This document shows, one piece after another, positions 1 to 10,402 of a stretch of 64,000 nt of DNA. The stretch covers positions 1,871,715 to 1,935,714 of the forward strand of contig KV748187.1 of the NCBI GenBank assembly GCA_001692895.1, written 5' to 3'. Position 1 is the first letter of the stretch. The number at the start of each line of letters is the position of its first letter. This DNA is from Cenococcum geophilum 1.58 (Eukaryota > Ascomycota > Dothideomycetes > Gloniales > Gloniaceae). The notes under the pieces were generated by a model. That model was given only the letters and a program-made list of their open reading frames with translations. It did no database searches and had not been told where the DNA came from. A program made the position numbers and the translations under genes.

Positions 1-540
1 AGCTTACTTATTTAAAGTTTATAAGAGCTGCTTATAAGCTAGGGTAGCTCCCTTCGTAGGCTATATAGTTATAGAGACTACTAGGGATCTATTTTAATAT
101 AATCCCTAGCCCATTACGTACTGCTAGCTTATTAATCTGCTTAACTGGCTTATAGTTTATAACCTCTTTACCTTATTTACTTTAATGGAGGTATTAGTAA
201 ATAGCGCTTAAAAGTAGTAGAGGGAGAATAGAGGGTTAAATAAAGGTAGGGAGAACTTAAACACGTTATAATAGATAGAGAGTAGATAGTTAAGATTAAT
301 ATGTTATTAGTGCGGATATTGCTAATTATTTACTTTAGTAAACCGCGTTACGGCTATTTTAAAATTAATATTAGAAATAGGAAGGCAGGGAGACTTCTTA
401 TATAGACTATTTAATTCGCCGGAGCCTAGTGTATAATTAATGGATTTTTTAAGCTGCCTAAACTTGTCGTAAGAATAAGAAGTAAATATCCGTAATATTA
501 GTTATGCGGATATTATGACGTGCTTTATAAACGTTAGCCA
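1..540. repeat. AT-rich RIP-like repeat remnant
   Basis: Very AT-rich DNA with few CpA or TpG dinucleotides and dense stop codons in all frames, like the transposon block after 14 kb. I recognise no domain in any frame. Probably an old, heavily mutated transposon fragment. Confidence 0.5.
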
Positions 541-543
541 AAG

Positions 544-638
544 TGTCTTAGACCACACAGGGACAGATGGCCTAAACTGGTTTAGTGCCATCGGGCCGGA
601 TTTATCCGGCGTCCTATGTGGTCTAAGCATGCTAAGAC
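544..638. repeat. Nested inverted repeat (hairpin)
   Basis: Arms at 547-564 and 611-626 are near-perfect inverted copies (CTTAGACCACACAGGGAC against GTCCTATGTGGTCTAAG). The outermost 8 bases TGTCTTAG (544-551) recur inverted at 631-638. A third inner stem (GCCGGA...TCCGGC, 595-610) sits in the loop. This looks like a miniature fold-back element. No clear target-site duplication was found. Confidence 0.6.
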
Positions 639-646
639 AAAAATCC

Positions 647-790
647 GACGCTTCGCAGAAGATTCAGGTGACTTAGGGCAACGCACGGGCTGCATACCAA
701 CTCCTGCGAACTCTTAGACCAATCAGAACCGTGAACTAGTTTCAGCCCCCTGCGTACCCCCTCTCACCAGCAAATCTTCTGCGAAGCGTC
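647..790. mobile_element. 144-bp MITE-like element with 18-bp perfect TIRs
   Basis: The 18 bases at 647-664 (GACGCTTCGCAGAAGATT) are repeated exactly, inverted, at 773-790. The 108-bp core is non-coding and keeps CpA/TpG, so it is not RIP-mutated like its left flank. Size and perfect terminal inverted repeats suit a miniature inverted-repeat transposable element. No flanking duplication is obvious, so the superfamily is unassigned. Confidence 0.65.
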
Positions 791-959
791 TGAGAGCTTA
801 TAGGTGTCGTTTTGGTGCAAACTGAATGTTTTTAAAAATCGAATTTTATATATTTCTACGAGCGACGTCCTAACCATGAGATTTATTACATATTTTATTG
901 ATGTAATAGATTCTTTAGGTAATTATATCTCCATTTATATAAGTTATACCCCCCTACTA

Positions 960-1290
960 GGAATACTAAGGGGTAAGATACATTGTTGTAGAACGTAAGT
1001 TAGATTTCTAAAATAAATGTAAGGCAGTATTGCCAGGGTGTACGGTAGGGAGCAGGCAAGCCGAGCATGAGTCACATAGGGAGTCGATGGAAGAGGACGA
1101 TATGGTAATGAGGTAGGCAATAGCCTCGTACTGAGACGAACCGATAGGGGAGGAAGGAGGCTGCAAGCCCGAGGTGCTTATAAGGAGGTGCCAAGGGCTA
1201 GCCGAAGGCTAGCCTTGGCGACCCCTGAGAGCCCCTAGGCGATGCAGCCGAGTAAGGACCAAAATAACCCTTACAATAAATGTTTAACTA
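960..1290. repeat. Repeat-derived non-coding segment with a 28-bp hairpin
   Basis: Moderate-GC segment without a convincing gene. A hairpin lies at 1191-1218 (arms close to CCAAGGCTAGCC). The block 973-994 (GGTAAGATACATTGTTGTAG) recurs in diverged form at 1793-1813, so 960-1815 may be one composite repeat bounded by direct repeats. Confidence 0.4.
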
Positions 1291-1292
1291 AA

Positions 1293-1630
1293 ACCGACCA
1301 ACTACCTATATTCAACTTCTTATAAAATAGAGCTATAATATTGCCGTAATATGGAGGCGATAGAGAAGACAAAGGGCTTTCAGCTCGTACTATTTTAGAG
1401 ATAATTAGACATAGAGAAGTATATAAGGTATAGCAGTGAGGCAGTAGGGCGAGATTGCGATCAAAACTGACCGACTACCTATATCCAACCCCTTGTAGAA
1501 CAGAGTTATAATATCCCCACAATATAGAGGCGATAGAGAAGAAAAAGGGCTTTTAGCTCGTAGTATTTTAGAGATAATTAGACGTAGAGAAGTATATAAG
1601 GTATGGTAGTAAGGCAAGATTGCAACTGAT
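1293..1630. repeat. Tandem direct repeat, period 173 bp, two copies
   Basis: The block from 1293 (ACCGACCAACTACCTATATT) recurs from 1466 (ACTGACCGACTACCTATATC). The two copies align through the shared segment AGAGATAATTAGAC. A shorter third relative lies at about 1705-1795. Differences are mostly C/T and G/A transitions. Confidence 0.7.
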
Positions 1631-1632
1631 GA

Positions 1633-1711
1633 GACGAAAATGCGACCGACGAAAATGCAACCAACGAAAATGTAACTAATGAAAACATGACTAACAAACG
1701 AAAATATAACC
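1633..1711. repeat. Minisatellite, 15-bp unit, about 5 copies
   Basis: Units such as GACGAAAATGCGACC, GACGAAAATGCAACC and AACGAAAATGTAACT follow one another in register. On the minus strand the array gives a spurious open frame with repeated F-V-G-x-I-F peptides, which I do not consider coding. Confidence 0.8.
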
Positions 1712-1932
1712 AACTGCCTATATTTAATGGATAAAGAAACTAACGAGCTCCTACCTTATAGTATTTTTATAATAATTAGACATTATAAAAGGGTTAAGAT
1801 ACAGCGTTGTAAACAAAGAGTTGTTGCCTAGTAAGAAACTTTGAGTTTGTATACAAAGGGCGCCCATAAGCTCTCAGACTCTCGGGGAGAAATTCCCTCG
1901 GTGTGATCTAATTGGTCCAGGAGTCCACAGGA

Positions 1933-2247
1933 CTAGGGTAAGGTCCACAAGCGTAGCGCTAGTCCTTCCACGTCGTAGCGCAATTTCTCCCCGAGGGTCT
2001 GATTTATGAGATAAGATGCGAAGGGGATCTTGAAATGCATGAAGCGTGATTCGCGGGCCTCACGGAAGTCAACATCTAGTGGTGGCCAGGCCTTGAGGAA
2101 TACTTGACAGGGCTTGCAACCGTCTCTTGCAGACCTACCCAAAGCTTCGTGATTGAGTTGGTGGGTAAAGACAAAGTTGTCGCGCGGTATGTTCAGCCAT
2201 CGTTCGAAGAGGTCTTTCATGAATGTCTCGCATAAGGAGCAAAGCAT
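1933..2247 (-). pseudogene. Truncated HET-type (heterokaryon incompatibility-like) N-terminal fragment
   Basis: A 104-codon frame begins at an ATG (2245-2247). It resembles the N-terminal lead of fungal HET-domain proteins: a Cys pair near the start (LCSLC), then a conserved His-rich stretch (FTHQLNHEALGRSARDGC, about residues 28-45) and CxxC (GCKPCQVF). In that family this region precedes the roughly 150-residue HET domain, which acts in self/non-self recognition and cell death. Here the frame stops before any HET domain, so the gene is a fragment. It abuts the repeat-rich left edge, which suggests truncation by rearrangement. The identification rests on pattern resemblance only. A missed intron could extend it, but I saw no matching downstream exon. 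Confidence 0.45.
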
Positions 2248-3480
2248 AATGCTATTTTTTGATTTGCCACAAATATCTGGAGACTACCCGTGACCCTCTT
2301 GCAAGCTATTAATTTGTGCAAAAATAATCAGGAGATTAATTAATTAAAGTTTTTGTATCATCAGGCTGAGGTCACACTATATATAAGTGAGAAATACCAG
2401 AGTAATTTAGGGCTGGGTAGTATTAGGATGGCTTTATATTTCAATAACTGGGTAGGCATGGCCGGTAAATTAATCAGAAGATCAAGAGCTTGATCGCTGC
2501 CATATGGTCTGTGCTCCGATCCTTGCACGACGCCGAGTTTGAGGAGACTCCTACTAACATTCTGTGCCTCGATTAGCGCAGCAGGTTACCCTCCCGGGCA
2601 GAGTTAGGGATAAAACCCACTTACAAACACTACTGTAGTCATACTTTAGCACAAAACGCAAATACATGTTGACTAAATATTTGAGCCCGATAAATAATGT
2701 GACTATGTGCGATAGTTTCTCATCCCGCTCCATTAAAACATCAGCCAGGCGTGAAAAATTGAACGCCAATAAGCTAACTAGATCCAAAGTCATATTAATT
2801 TGTTTGGGCCTCTTCCTGTTTGCGCTTGCTTTGTTGAAGTGGGTTATTCGCACGGACTACAAATACTGAGATACATTAGCCAAATGAAAGGTTCCGATGA
2901 GGTAGTTGGTCAAAAACGTCGCCGACCTTGAGGCTGATGCCAAATCCCGAAGATCTAGCTACCCTGGAAATCTATATTGATGGTGCATCATTCCCGCACG
3001 TCCTGAGAAAACACTCAAATTACTCCAGGCCATCCTAGCTAGCGTCTACTGGTGCATCAACGGAACATCATGAGACCTTCAAGTTCAAAAAATAAACTGC
3101 AACGAAGTGCAAGTGAAATCAGAATTACGAATAGTTTCGAAATATACACATAGCCATGAACTGTGCTATTAAGCCTGGACAAGCTTCCTCCAATTTCTAG
3201 AGTTGGAAATCTAGAAAAGGCAGGTCTGCTAGTAGAGGTATACAGGCAAAAACGAAAACGTGGTATAAAAAAACACGGAAATATATAGACACGTTGACGA
3301 GATGGACGCTGACGCCTCTTTTGCCCAGGAAATAGCACTTCATATGCTACTCCCGTCTGCAATTTCGCAAAGTCATCCGAACATACTCGCACTCCAATCC
3401 CAGATCTTATTTGCTTTCAGCCCATTCCAACACTGTCTCCAGATCTCACCACCATCACTTCTCTCCTTCTCGGGTATCTC
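2248..3480. other. Gene-free stretch
   Basis: Normal-composition DNA without a recognisable gene. A 67-codon frame at 2666-2869 (+) starts with ATG and ends in one hydrophobic helix (LICLGLFLFALALLKWVI). It has no other support and overlaps an equally long opposite-strand frame, so I do not call it. Confidence 0.4.
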
Positions 3481-3672
3481 TTATGCACGAGCAGCTTTGC
3501 GTGCCATGATCTTCTTTTGGATGAATAAGAAGGTAAGCAGGATGACAATGGCGCCGATGATGCAGAACACAAGTACAACACCGGGCTCCTTAGCAGCCCA
3601 GTTTTTGCGCTTCATGAGCTGGTGGAACTCCGCTTCGCTGCGCGCGATGAGGGATCTATCGAAGGCGGCCAT
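3481..3672 (-). CDS. Small single-pass membrane protein, conserved-looking, function unknown
   Basis: Encodes 63 residues from an ATG at 3670-3672 in a favourable context (ACAAAATGGCC). An N-terminal charged amphipathic part (about 1-28, with RSEAEFHQLMKRKNW) is followed by a single hydrophobic helix (about 30-51, GVVLVFCIIGAIVILLTFLF) and a short basic tail (KKIMARKAARA). This layout suits a small tail-anchored or inner-membrane protein. Codon use is GC-rich and gene-like, and the frame is intact while its surroundings are not. I recognise no named family. Small proteins of this layout occur as conserved hypotheticals in Pezizomycotina, but I could not check homologues. The opposite strand is also open over this stretch (3302-3835) and reads as a shadow. 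Upstream introns or 5' UTR exons cannot be excluded. Confidence 0.6.
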   Translation of the reverse strand: MAAFDRSLIARSEAEFHQLMKRKNWAAKEPGVVLVFCIIGAIVILLTFLFIQKKIMARKAARA

Positions 3673-5953
3673 TTTGTCTAATGTCGAGTTCTATGGGAGC
3701 CTTGTCAGTGGAACTGTCTTATACAGAGCTTCCTTGGTGGGAAGCGTCAAGGAGTTAACAATCATTGTATATGTTTGCTTGGCGTTTGGTGGGTTGGAAA
3801 CACAAGAGGTTGGAAGGGTGGCACGGTTGCTTTGAGGCTTGCGCCATCCGGCGGGACTGCGCTACCACTATGCATCCATCGAGATCTGCTTCCAGCGTCT
3901 TCCAAAAGTGAAATTGTGCCCACCTTTGGGTTTAGAGACTTGCTCACGAAGTTATTGAAGCAATTGTCGTCAGGACGGAGCTATTCGAGTGGCTGTTAAG
4001 AAGTCGACGAGCTCGTTAGCACACGGATGACCACCTATCATTGCGACAGAGACAGGAGCTTAAAAGTAATTCACGGAGGAAGCGGAACGATGGCACAGAG
4101 GAACCGAAAAGATTTTCACACGACCGCCTCGCGTTTAAAGAAGCGCATTTTTTCGGTCGGCGTTGAGGCATTTGTTATAAACCTCTGTTTGGCGGCGGCG
4201 ACCGGCAAATGGCTGCGGAATTATCGGACAACCCTTTGGATGCCAATTGAATATCCAAGGAACGTGAGAGTACTTACAATGAGCCTGAAGCTTGAGATGG
4301 GCAACCGGCGTGGGTGCAGAGGCGAGAGTGTAGAGATTGAGTTGAAGGTACTGTGACGGAGCTTGCGGGTGGGCAGAGGTTGGAACGAAAGACCAGGAGC
4401 TGCCAACGCTCGGTCGGCGCTAAGGCAGGCTATTGCAGTCGATCGAAAGAAATTGCGTCAAGATCCAACTTGCCGAGACACAAACAGTCCACAACAACAA
4501 GAATCCTTTAACGATAACTTACTGTTAGGCAGTCTGTCTTGCCTGAGCGAGGTGTAATTCAGTTCTGTATCGTCCAATTTGTAGCGTGTTCTTGCTGTCA
4601 TCCAGAGAAAAACACAGATGAACTCGTCACACAGACAGCCCCCTCCTCCCCACCCGTGCGCAAGGATGGTTTGTTCCATGCGCTATGTCATAGTTTGATG
4701 CTTATCATTGCTGATGAGAAAGCTTCTTTCTCCAATTACCTTAAAATTGCATCAACAATCGCCCAGCACCCTAAAAAATCAGTTAATACCAAAAATTGCA
4801 TCATAATAGCAGATACGGGATCTTCCAACTCGCTGCTAATTGCCGTACCTGGTCGTCGATTTCTTCGACAAGGATGAAGATCAAGCTTTTACCACCCGCG
4901 CCAAGCCTGTAGGCGGATATGAGTTCCAACGGTCCCCATTGGGCCTTCTTTTTTCTCACCACAACTCCGCCGAGAGTCCAATAATCACTAAAAGAGATAG
5001 CAGATGATCTTGCACAGCTATGTACGGGTGGGTTCGGGGTTCTATCAGTCATGCTAATGCAAATATGCCAGTAATTGGCCTTCTCGCGTCAGTCACCGTG
5101 CGTTCATGTGATCTCGGTTGCCGGGCTAGTTTTCCCGATCCCTCGAAAGGTTCCAGGTTTGCATACCGCCTTCCATTCATTACAAGAACAATGTATTTGG
5201 ATCCTGGTACAGCGGTACTTTTTGCGCTATTCGCGATACCTTGGGATGCAGTCTACGCCCACTCATGGGTGTCAGTTCTTGGTATCAATATGATATTAAA
5301 TCCGAGTGAATGTGTAAGTCCTGCCCTAGTATCACGTCACTTCGTTTTTGCACAGCGCGACTTCATCAAATTGCTCAAATTCAAAATCAGCAAAGTTAGC
5401 AAGAAGGAAATTGCGACGAGTTCGAGGGACGTTGTAAACATTTCCAAACATCCGAACTGATATATGATGGAAGAAGTATATAGTATTGAAGATTCTTTGC
5501 TAGTGGATCATTTTAGAGCCCAGGGACGGTTTAGTGTACAATTAACTGGAAAGGAAGGAGTTGCGAAGCGGCTAAAGACATGACTTCCTCACATCCACAT
5601 CTATGACGAAGACAATGGACTCAGGAAAGCATCAGACCATTCCCTTGGTCATGAGGTGGTTCTGTTTTCGAGTCAAGAAAGTAAGTGAATTGGAAAAGTT
5701 GCGGTGAAATCGGAGACTGTGTGAATATCCACGGCAACATATCTTCTGCTCTGGACATTGAAAGTCCCGTTCTACCCGCATCATAACACTTTTCAATATC
5801 TAAGCATCAGCTCAACATCTTCTCATATCTTCAACACTCTCTAAAAACACAATGCACGACTAATTAAAAGCTCTATTCACTTCGTATTTTCTCTGGGTTC
5901 ACAGAATCTTCCAAGTCTTGTCACCTCCACTCACTTCTAGCTTCTGCTCCACC
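3673..5953. other. Gene-free stretch upstream of the TPR/MYND gene
   Basis: About 2.3 kb without a recognisable product. Several 60-146-codon open frames on both strands overlap one another and show no family features. The last 150 bases are C/T-rich with repeated TCATC and CACTC motifs, typical of a fungal promoter and 5' UTR ahead of the ATG at 5954. Confidence 0.4.
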
Positions 5954-8728
5954 ATGACCGACCAACTCCAGTGCCCTCCCTCACCTCGGCCTAGTACTCC
6001 TCCCACGCCGCCGTCTCCTTCTCACCGTGCAATCAAACTCTCACTTTTCACGGGCTCTCTCCAGGTAAGACCGGTCAATCGAACCCTCGCCCGCGCCAAC
6101 TCCCACCTCTCTGAATTCAGGCCGAAAGCTGCCCTCGAACTCTATACCCAAGTGCTCACAAAAATTTCCCCTGGCCACCCGTGCGCATTTCTCAACCGAT
6201 CTCTCTGCTATCTCATCCTCGGCTTCCCTTCACTCGCCGTCACAGACGCCTACCGTGCTCTCCTTGCCGCTTACTGGGCCAGACACTCCAAGCCTCCTAA
6301 CGCTCAAGCGCGACAGCTGTTCTTGTTCGGGAAATTTACCCAAGAGGCGGATGAGCTTGAGCATGCATGGATAACCGACCCATCATGCTACGTTGGTGTT
6401 GGACTGTTCTTCTGGCTGAGCAAAGACCTTGCGAGTCTGGCTGTCGAACCCAAGAATCGGTCCAAGAAAAAGAAGCCAATAGAGAGCTTGGGAAAGACTT
6501 TAGTGAGCATAGCCAACGATGCCATGATGAAGGCTTATTACCGGCTTGCGCTTGCGTTGTGGAAGTGCGGAGGAGGCGCGCTGAAGAGTGCATTGGATGT
6601 GCTGGATGATGCGCAGTCTCTGAGGTTCTGTACGCCAGACGATATGGAGCAGTTCAAAGAGCTCGGAAATCGTATCCTTCTTGATATCGAAAATGTTATA
6701 AAGGAGGAAAATCAGATCAAGCAATTCTGCATTGCAAGCCAAGGGATGAGAGAGGATAGTGATACTTTAAAGTTTTATGAAGAGTATGGGATTCGCGGAC
6801 TGTTGAAGACGAGATTTACGAAAATCAAGAGAGAGCTATATCCTTGGGATACGTACAGCTTAACCGGAGATAATTTACACCAAGTTCTTGCGGAACTCAA
6901 CGAGATGGTCAACAAACAAGCTCCGGGTTGCCGAATAGGAGTAGTAAGAGAAGTGGGCAAATCCGCGCAGCTTTCACTGTACGCAAAAGAACACTTCCTG
7001 GGCCCAGCGACTATCTTCAACGAGATGAGCTGCTTCCATGTAACTTCGTTAGGCTGGGACTTCCGCCAAAAACTTCCCTGTGATGCATGCGCGGCTAGCT
7101 TGGACGTTTCCGGGCCCCTCTGCGTTCATGCCAATAGAATCGCAAAAGAGCTGGCACGAGATGAAGAAAAGCTGGATCGAATGAATCGGAGTGCCGCACT
7201 ATCACAAGACTCGAATGCTACTGAATTCTTCGATGTAGCAGAGTATATCAGGAACACCTCTAATATCAAAGAAGAAGAGGATTGTTCTTCTTCCAACTCT
7301 GAGGTGATCGAGAATGCCGCAGATGACAAGCCTCAATACACACTCTCTCAAGAAGCCACATCCTCTAGCTTCCGCAAGCTTCCTCCAACCCCACCGGGCC
7401 TCAGCTCTCCACTTCTCTCTAACGTATCCTTACCTCAAGAAACCGAGGCCCTGGAGGGCTTCCAACTATGTCCCGCATGTCGCCGCGTCGCTTTCTGTAG
7501 CGCTCGATGCCACTCCAGCGCCATCTCAGCTTACCACATACCCTCGTGCAGCATGAGGCTAGAAGAGTACCTCCGCGCCAAAATCCTCAGCGAAACATGG
7601 AAGGACGTTCCAAAGCCGTACAGTCAGCGCCTGCTGAATCTGCTATTCCTGCGCATCCTCGCAAATGCCAGGCCGAACAACACGCACCCGCTCGAGCAAC
7701 CCTGGATCCGCTGTCTCGATGGCAAGCTAGATGCAGCAAGGGATGTCAACTCAGACTGGGAGGAGGGGCAAAATGAAGTCGAGGTGCTGTGGGACGAGGA
7801 GAAGACAGTCAGCCTCGAGGAGCTCTTCCCGGACCGCGAGTCGCTGGAGGAGCTTGCGGGCGAAGCCGACGCCGGCGCGAGGGTAAAGCAGAACCTCATT
7901 CCGTGGTCTTTCGACACCAACGTACGCCAGCCCCTGCACTGCCTCTTCACGATGGGCGGGCCGGAGCTTGCGCTCGATGTTCGGCGCTTCGATGGGTGGG
8001 TGCTGGAAACGGTGAGGGCGAAGATCGCGGCAGGGATGCGCGTGAGCCGGTTTCCGAGGTTCGAGAAGGCGTTCGATGAGAAGGGAGAGCTGGTGGCGCA
8101 GGCTTGTGTGAAGCAGTCACAGCGAGATAATGGCTTCGACGGCCACTCTGCTGCGACTGGAAACAGCACCGTCGATGAGACGGAAGACGATGAAGTGACT
8201 TGGGTTGCCAGTCTACACCCACTGGCTTCTTTGGTACGAGTTGCTGAAGAGGATGAGACTCCGAACGTCAAGCTCTGGGAGCGAGAGGGAATGGTGCTGT
8301 GCAAAACATATTCCCATATCGACACCCTTCACGAAGAGCAGCGAAAGACAACCACGGATGGAAATGATCATTTTAGGGTGGAACCCTCTTCTAAATTTGA
8401 TACGGAGATGCCGGATTTCAGCTTTGACGCCACGCCGAGTATCGGAGCTGGGGAGCCACTGATACGGGCCAAAGAGGTAAGTCCGTTAGACGCGGAAAAT
8501 GATCTCGCAATAGACGTGTACCGCTGCGTAGTCGAGAAAGCAGAGCGGAAGAGTGGACAGACACTCTTATTCGGCACAGACTGGAAGGAGACGAACGGGG
8601 ATTCAATGCTGGATGCGGCGGATACGAAATGGGATAAAGAAGAGTCAGAGACGTTTGAAGATAGGGAAATATTAGCCGAGTCTGGGTGGGAGGACGGCGA
8701 GATGGATACGGATACTGAGTCCGATTAG
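5954..8728 (+). CDS. TPR / MYND zinc-finger protein with divergent SET domain (SMYD-like)
   Basis: Intronless gene of 924 residues. The frame is open from 5918, but the first ATG is at 5954 in an ACCATGA context, so I start there. Domain order: a proline-rich N-terminus (about 8-24), helical TPR-like repeats (about 45-110 and 190-240), then a region resembling the start of a SET domain (about 325-360). Next comes a split MYND-type zinc finger: C376/C379, then after a roughly 125-residue acidic insert C506, C509, C515, C519, H528 and C532. The C-terminal segment (about 752-860) aligns in style with the SET core (LHPLASL..., PNV..., GAGEPLIRA). The classical NHSC motif of SMYD methyltransferases is absent; AEEDETPN stands in its place. 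Catalytic lysine methylation is therefore doubtful and a protein-binding role is as likely. The tail is very acidic. A GTAAGA at 6065 looks like a donor, but removing the matching 56-nt stretch would break the frame and the TPR. Confidence 0.75.
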   Translation: MTDQLQCPPSPRPSTPPTPPSPSHRAIKLSLFTGSLQVRPVNRTLARANSHLSEFRPKAALELYTQVLTKISPGHPCAFLNRSLCYLILGFPSLAVTDAYRALLAAYWARHSKPPNAQARQLFLFGKFTQEADELEHAWITDPSCYVGVGLFFWLSKDLASLAVEPKNRSKKKKPIESLGKTLVSIANDAMMKAYYRLALALWKCGGGALKSALDVLDDAQSLRFCTPDDMEQFKELGNRILLDIENVIKEENQIKQFCIASQGMREDSDTLKFYEEYGIRGLLKTRFTKIKRELYPWDTYSLTGDNLHQVLAELNEMVNKQAPGCRIGVVREVGKSAQLSLYAKEHFLGPATIFNEMSCFHVTSLGWDFRQKLPCDACAASLDVSGPLCVHANRIAKELARDEEKLDRMNRSAALSQDSNATEFFDVAEYIRNTSNIKEEEDCSSSNSEVIENAADDKPQYTLSQEATSSSFRKLPPTPPGLSSPLLSNVSLPQETEALEGFQLCPACRRVAFCSARCHSSAISAYHIPSCSMRLEEYLRAKILSETWKDVPKPYSQRLLNLLFLRILANARPNNTHPLEQPWIRCLDGKLDAARDVNSDWEEGQNEVEVLWDEEKTVSLEELFPDRESLEELAGEADAGARVKQNLIPWSFDTNVRQPLHCLFTMGGPELALDVRRFDGWVLETVRAKIAAGMRVSRFPRFEKAFDEKGELVAQACVKQSQRDNGFDGHSAATGNSTVDETEDDEVTWVASLHPLASLVRVAEEDETPNVKLWEREGMVLCKTYSHIDTLHEEQRKTTTDGNDHFRVEPSSKFDTEMPDFSFDATPSIGAGEPLIRAKEVSPLDAENDLAIDVYRCVVEKAERKSGQTLLFGTDWKETNGDSMLDAADTKWDKEESETFEDREILAESGWEDGEMDTDTESD

Positions 8729-9183
8729 TAGAGTCGGGTGAGGGGGGAGTGGGGAACTGGTGGTTTCAAAGTACGTTCGGACTCACTTCAATGAATTTGC
8801 TGGCTGGAAATCTTGCACGTAGCATTGAACATGTAAGGAGTTTTAGTGCTGAAGGCCATTGTGCTACTTCTGAAAGGTAGCATCGGCCATCTTGGTAAGT
8901 CTGGGAAGTTACTGTACCCATTAAGAGTATAATTAGCCCAGTAACCTGGACTTGATCAGCCATTCTTCATACAGGTCCATAAAGTTTTGGTTCCTTGAGC
9001 TTGTTATGGGCTTGATATCTCTCGCTAGAGAAAGGACCAAAGACCAAAAGTCATTTGTAGCCCAATGATCTCTCAATTCTCCGGAACCTGGTACCGAATT
9101 CTGCAAACCCATTTTTACACACGCTTTAGCCATCACTACCGTGAACATCCCCAAACGCGATCTTGTTATCAGAAGCACTCGGT
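8729..9183. other. Intergenic region between convergent loci
   Basis: Holds the 3' side of the TPR/MYND gene and of the opposite-strand phosphotransferase pseudogene. A 102-codon minus frame (8933-9241) crosses the pseudogene's end in a different frame and is not a gene. Confidence 0.5.
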
Positions 9184-10402
9184 TCAATTGAAACCCTCTA
9201 TAATCCTCTTCTGTAGAAGACACAAAAATGAGTCTACCCACTGATCATTGACCAAATCCCGATGACTTATGAAAGCATTCAAGCCCGTACCAAACTTTTC
9301 GGAATGGATATCATATCAGCGAAGATCTGGCGTTCGGAGCCGATGGCAAGGGCTCGAAGCGACGTAGCATATGACTCAATTGATGGCTTCTCCTGCTCCT
9401 CCCTGCCTTGACGAACTCATTTCTAGGAGGAACTCCTGGAGCAGGCGGGTCTAAGGCACACAGGGCAGGAAACTGGCTAACAACTTCCTTTGGAGCTGCC
9501 ATGATTCCATCGAAATCGATAACCCCTATAACAGAATAGCTGTCGTCGACAAGAACATTGTGGAATCCGAAATCTCGGTTTGTGAGGGAGAATGGACCAG
9601 TATCATCGGAACAGTAACGGCGAACCAGCTCCTTGAAAAATAGTGGAAGAGCGAAGGAACACCGGGTATTCAGTTCCATGCCTAATACAGCTGTTCAGTG
9701 CGTGCTCAGCTGCGTCATGATAATATGCGAATGAGGATTTCCATGGGCCCGGTCCGGTCTCAATTTCGGGTCCGATTGTAAATTCACCGCTGTCCTTGTC
9801 ATATCGTAGTGATCCAATTTGACCAAACTGACATTGGGCCAATTCCACCTGAGTCTGTGTCATTTGTCGTCTAAGCTTTGCGTTCTGTTCCGGGGTTCAT
9901 GCAGCTTATTTGCGGTCGTGCCATTCACGCAGTCCATAACGACTAATCGCGCGCCAACCTCATTATTAGGATTAAGATCATAATGATGGATTTTTGGTAC
10001 TGGGATGTTGGTGTTTTACCTACAATGCATGGCATATTAATTGATGAATACAATCAATTATTCAAGTACTTACCGAAGATACTTCATGCTTGCGATTTCA
10101 CATCTCATCACTGACTCAACGTCTGGTAGCTCCCGGGTGCCGAAAATACTAGACAGCTCGGGAAGCCGCAGTTTTATAACCCATTCATCTCCGTCGTCGA
10201 AGACAATATGGCGGATGAGGTTGAAGTGACTGACATTGAAGTTTTCCTGAAGACGAAATGGCATATTTGCACGTCTCTGCCTGCAAATCTGAAGAACAGC
10301 CTCCCAGTTCACCTTTTGAACAAATGTCATGACTCTTTCATGCAACGGTTCGCCTTCTTCGTATCTTCTAGTACCAATCCAATGAGAGCTTACCGTGTCC
10401 AT
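9184..10402 (-). pseudogene. Decayed aminoglycoside-phosphotransferase-like (APH fold) gene
   Basis: Pieces in all three minus-strand frames line up, in order, as one fungal APH/choline-kinase-fold protein (PF01636 type). Exon 1 (10402-10074, ATG start) ends in SMKYLR at a GTAAGT donor. A 54-nt intron (10073-10020) follows. Then come an IPVP...HHYDL block, a Q-x-E-L-A block (from 9863), the fold's kinase motif NRDFGFHNVLVDD with VIDFDG (about 9590-9490), and a C-terminal VNDQWVDSF block ending at TGA 9186-9184. Lesions: an in-frame TAA exactly after the splice junction (10018-10016), where CAA would read naturally, and apparent frameshifts near 9895, 9700, 9415 and 9300. The kinase HxD position reads N-R-D. 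No intron explains the shifts, so it should give no functional protein. Its neighbours are intact. Confidence 0.75.

Noticed and set aside
5020..5460. 146-codon plus-strand frame with ATG
   Set aside because: No family features, and composition is not distinct from neighbouring non-coding DNA.
6065..6120. Possible 56-nt intron (GTAAGA...TTCAG) in the TPR/MYND gene
   Set aside because: Removal shifts the frame and destroys a TPR helix; the unspliced frame is open to the end.
7624..8325. 233-codon minus-strand frame
   Set aside because: Antisense shadow of the TPR/MYND gene: Ser-rich low-complexity translation of its acidic coding strand.
8933..9241. 102-codon minus-strand frame
   Set aside because: It overlaps the phosphotransferase pseudogene's C-terminus in another frame; the meaningful frame there is the one with VNDQWVDSF.
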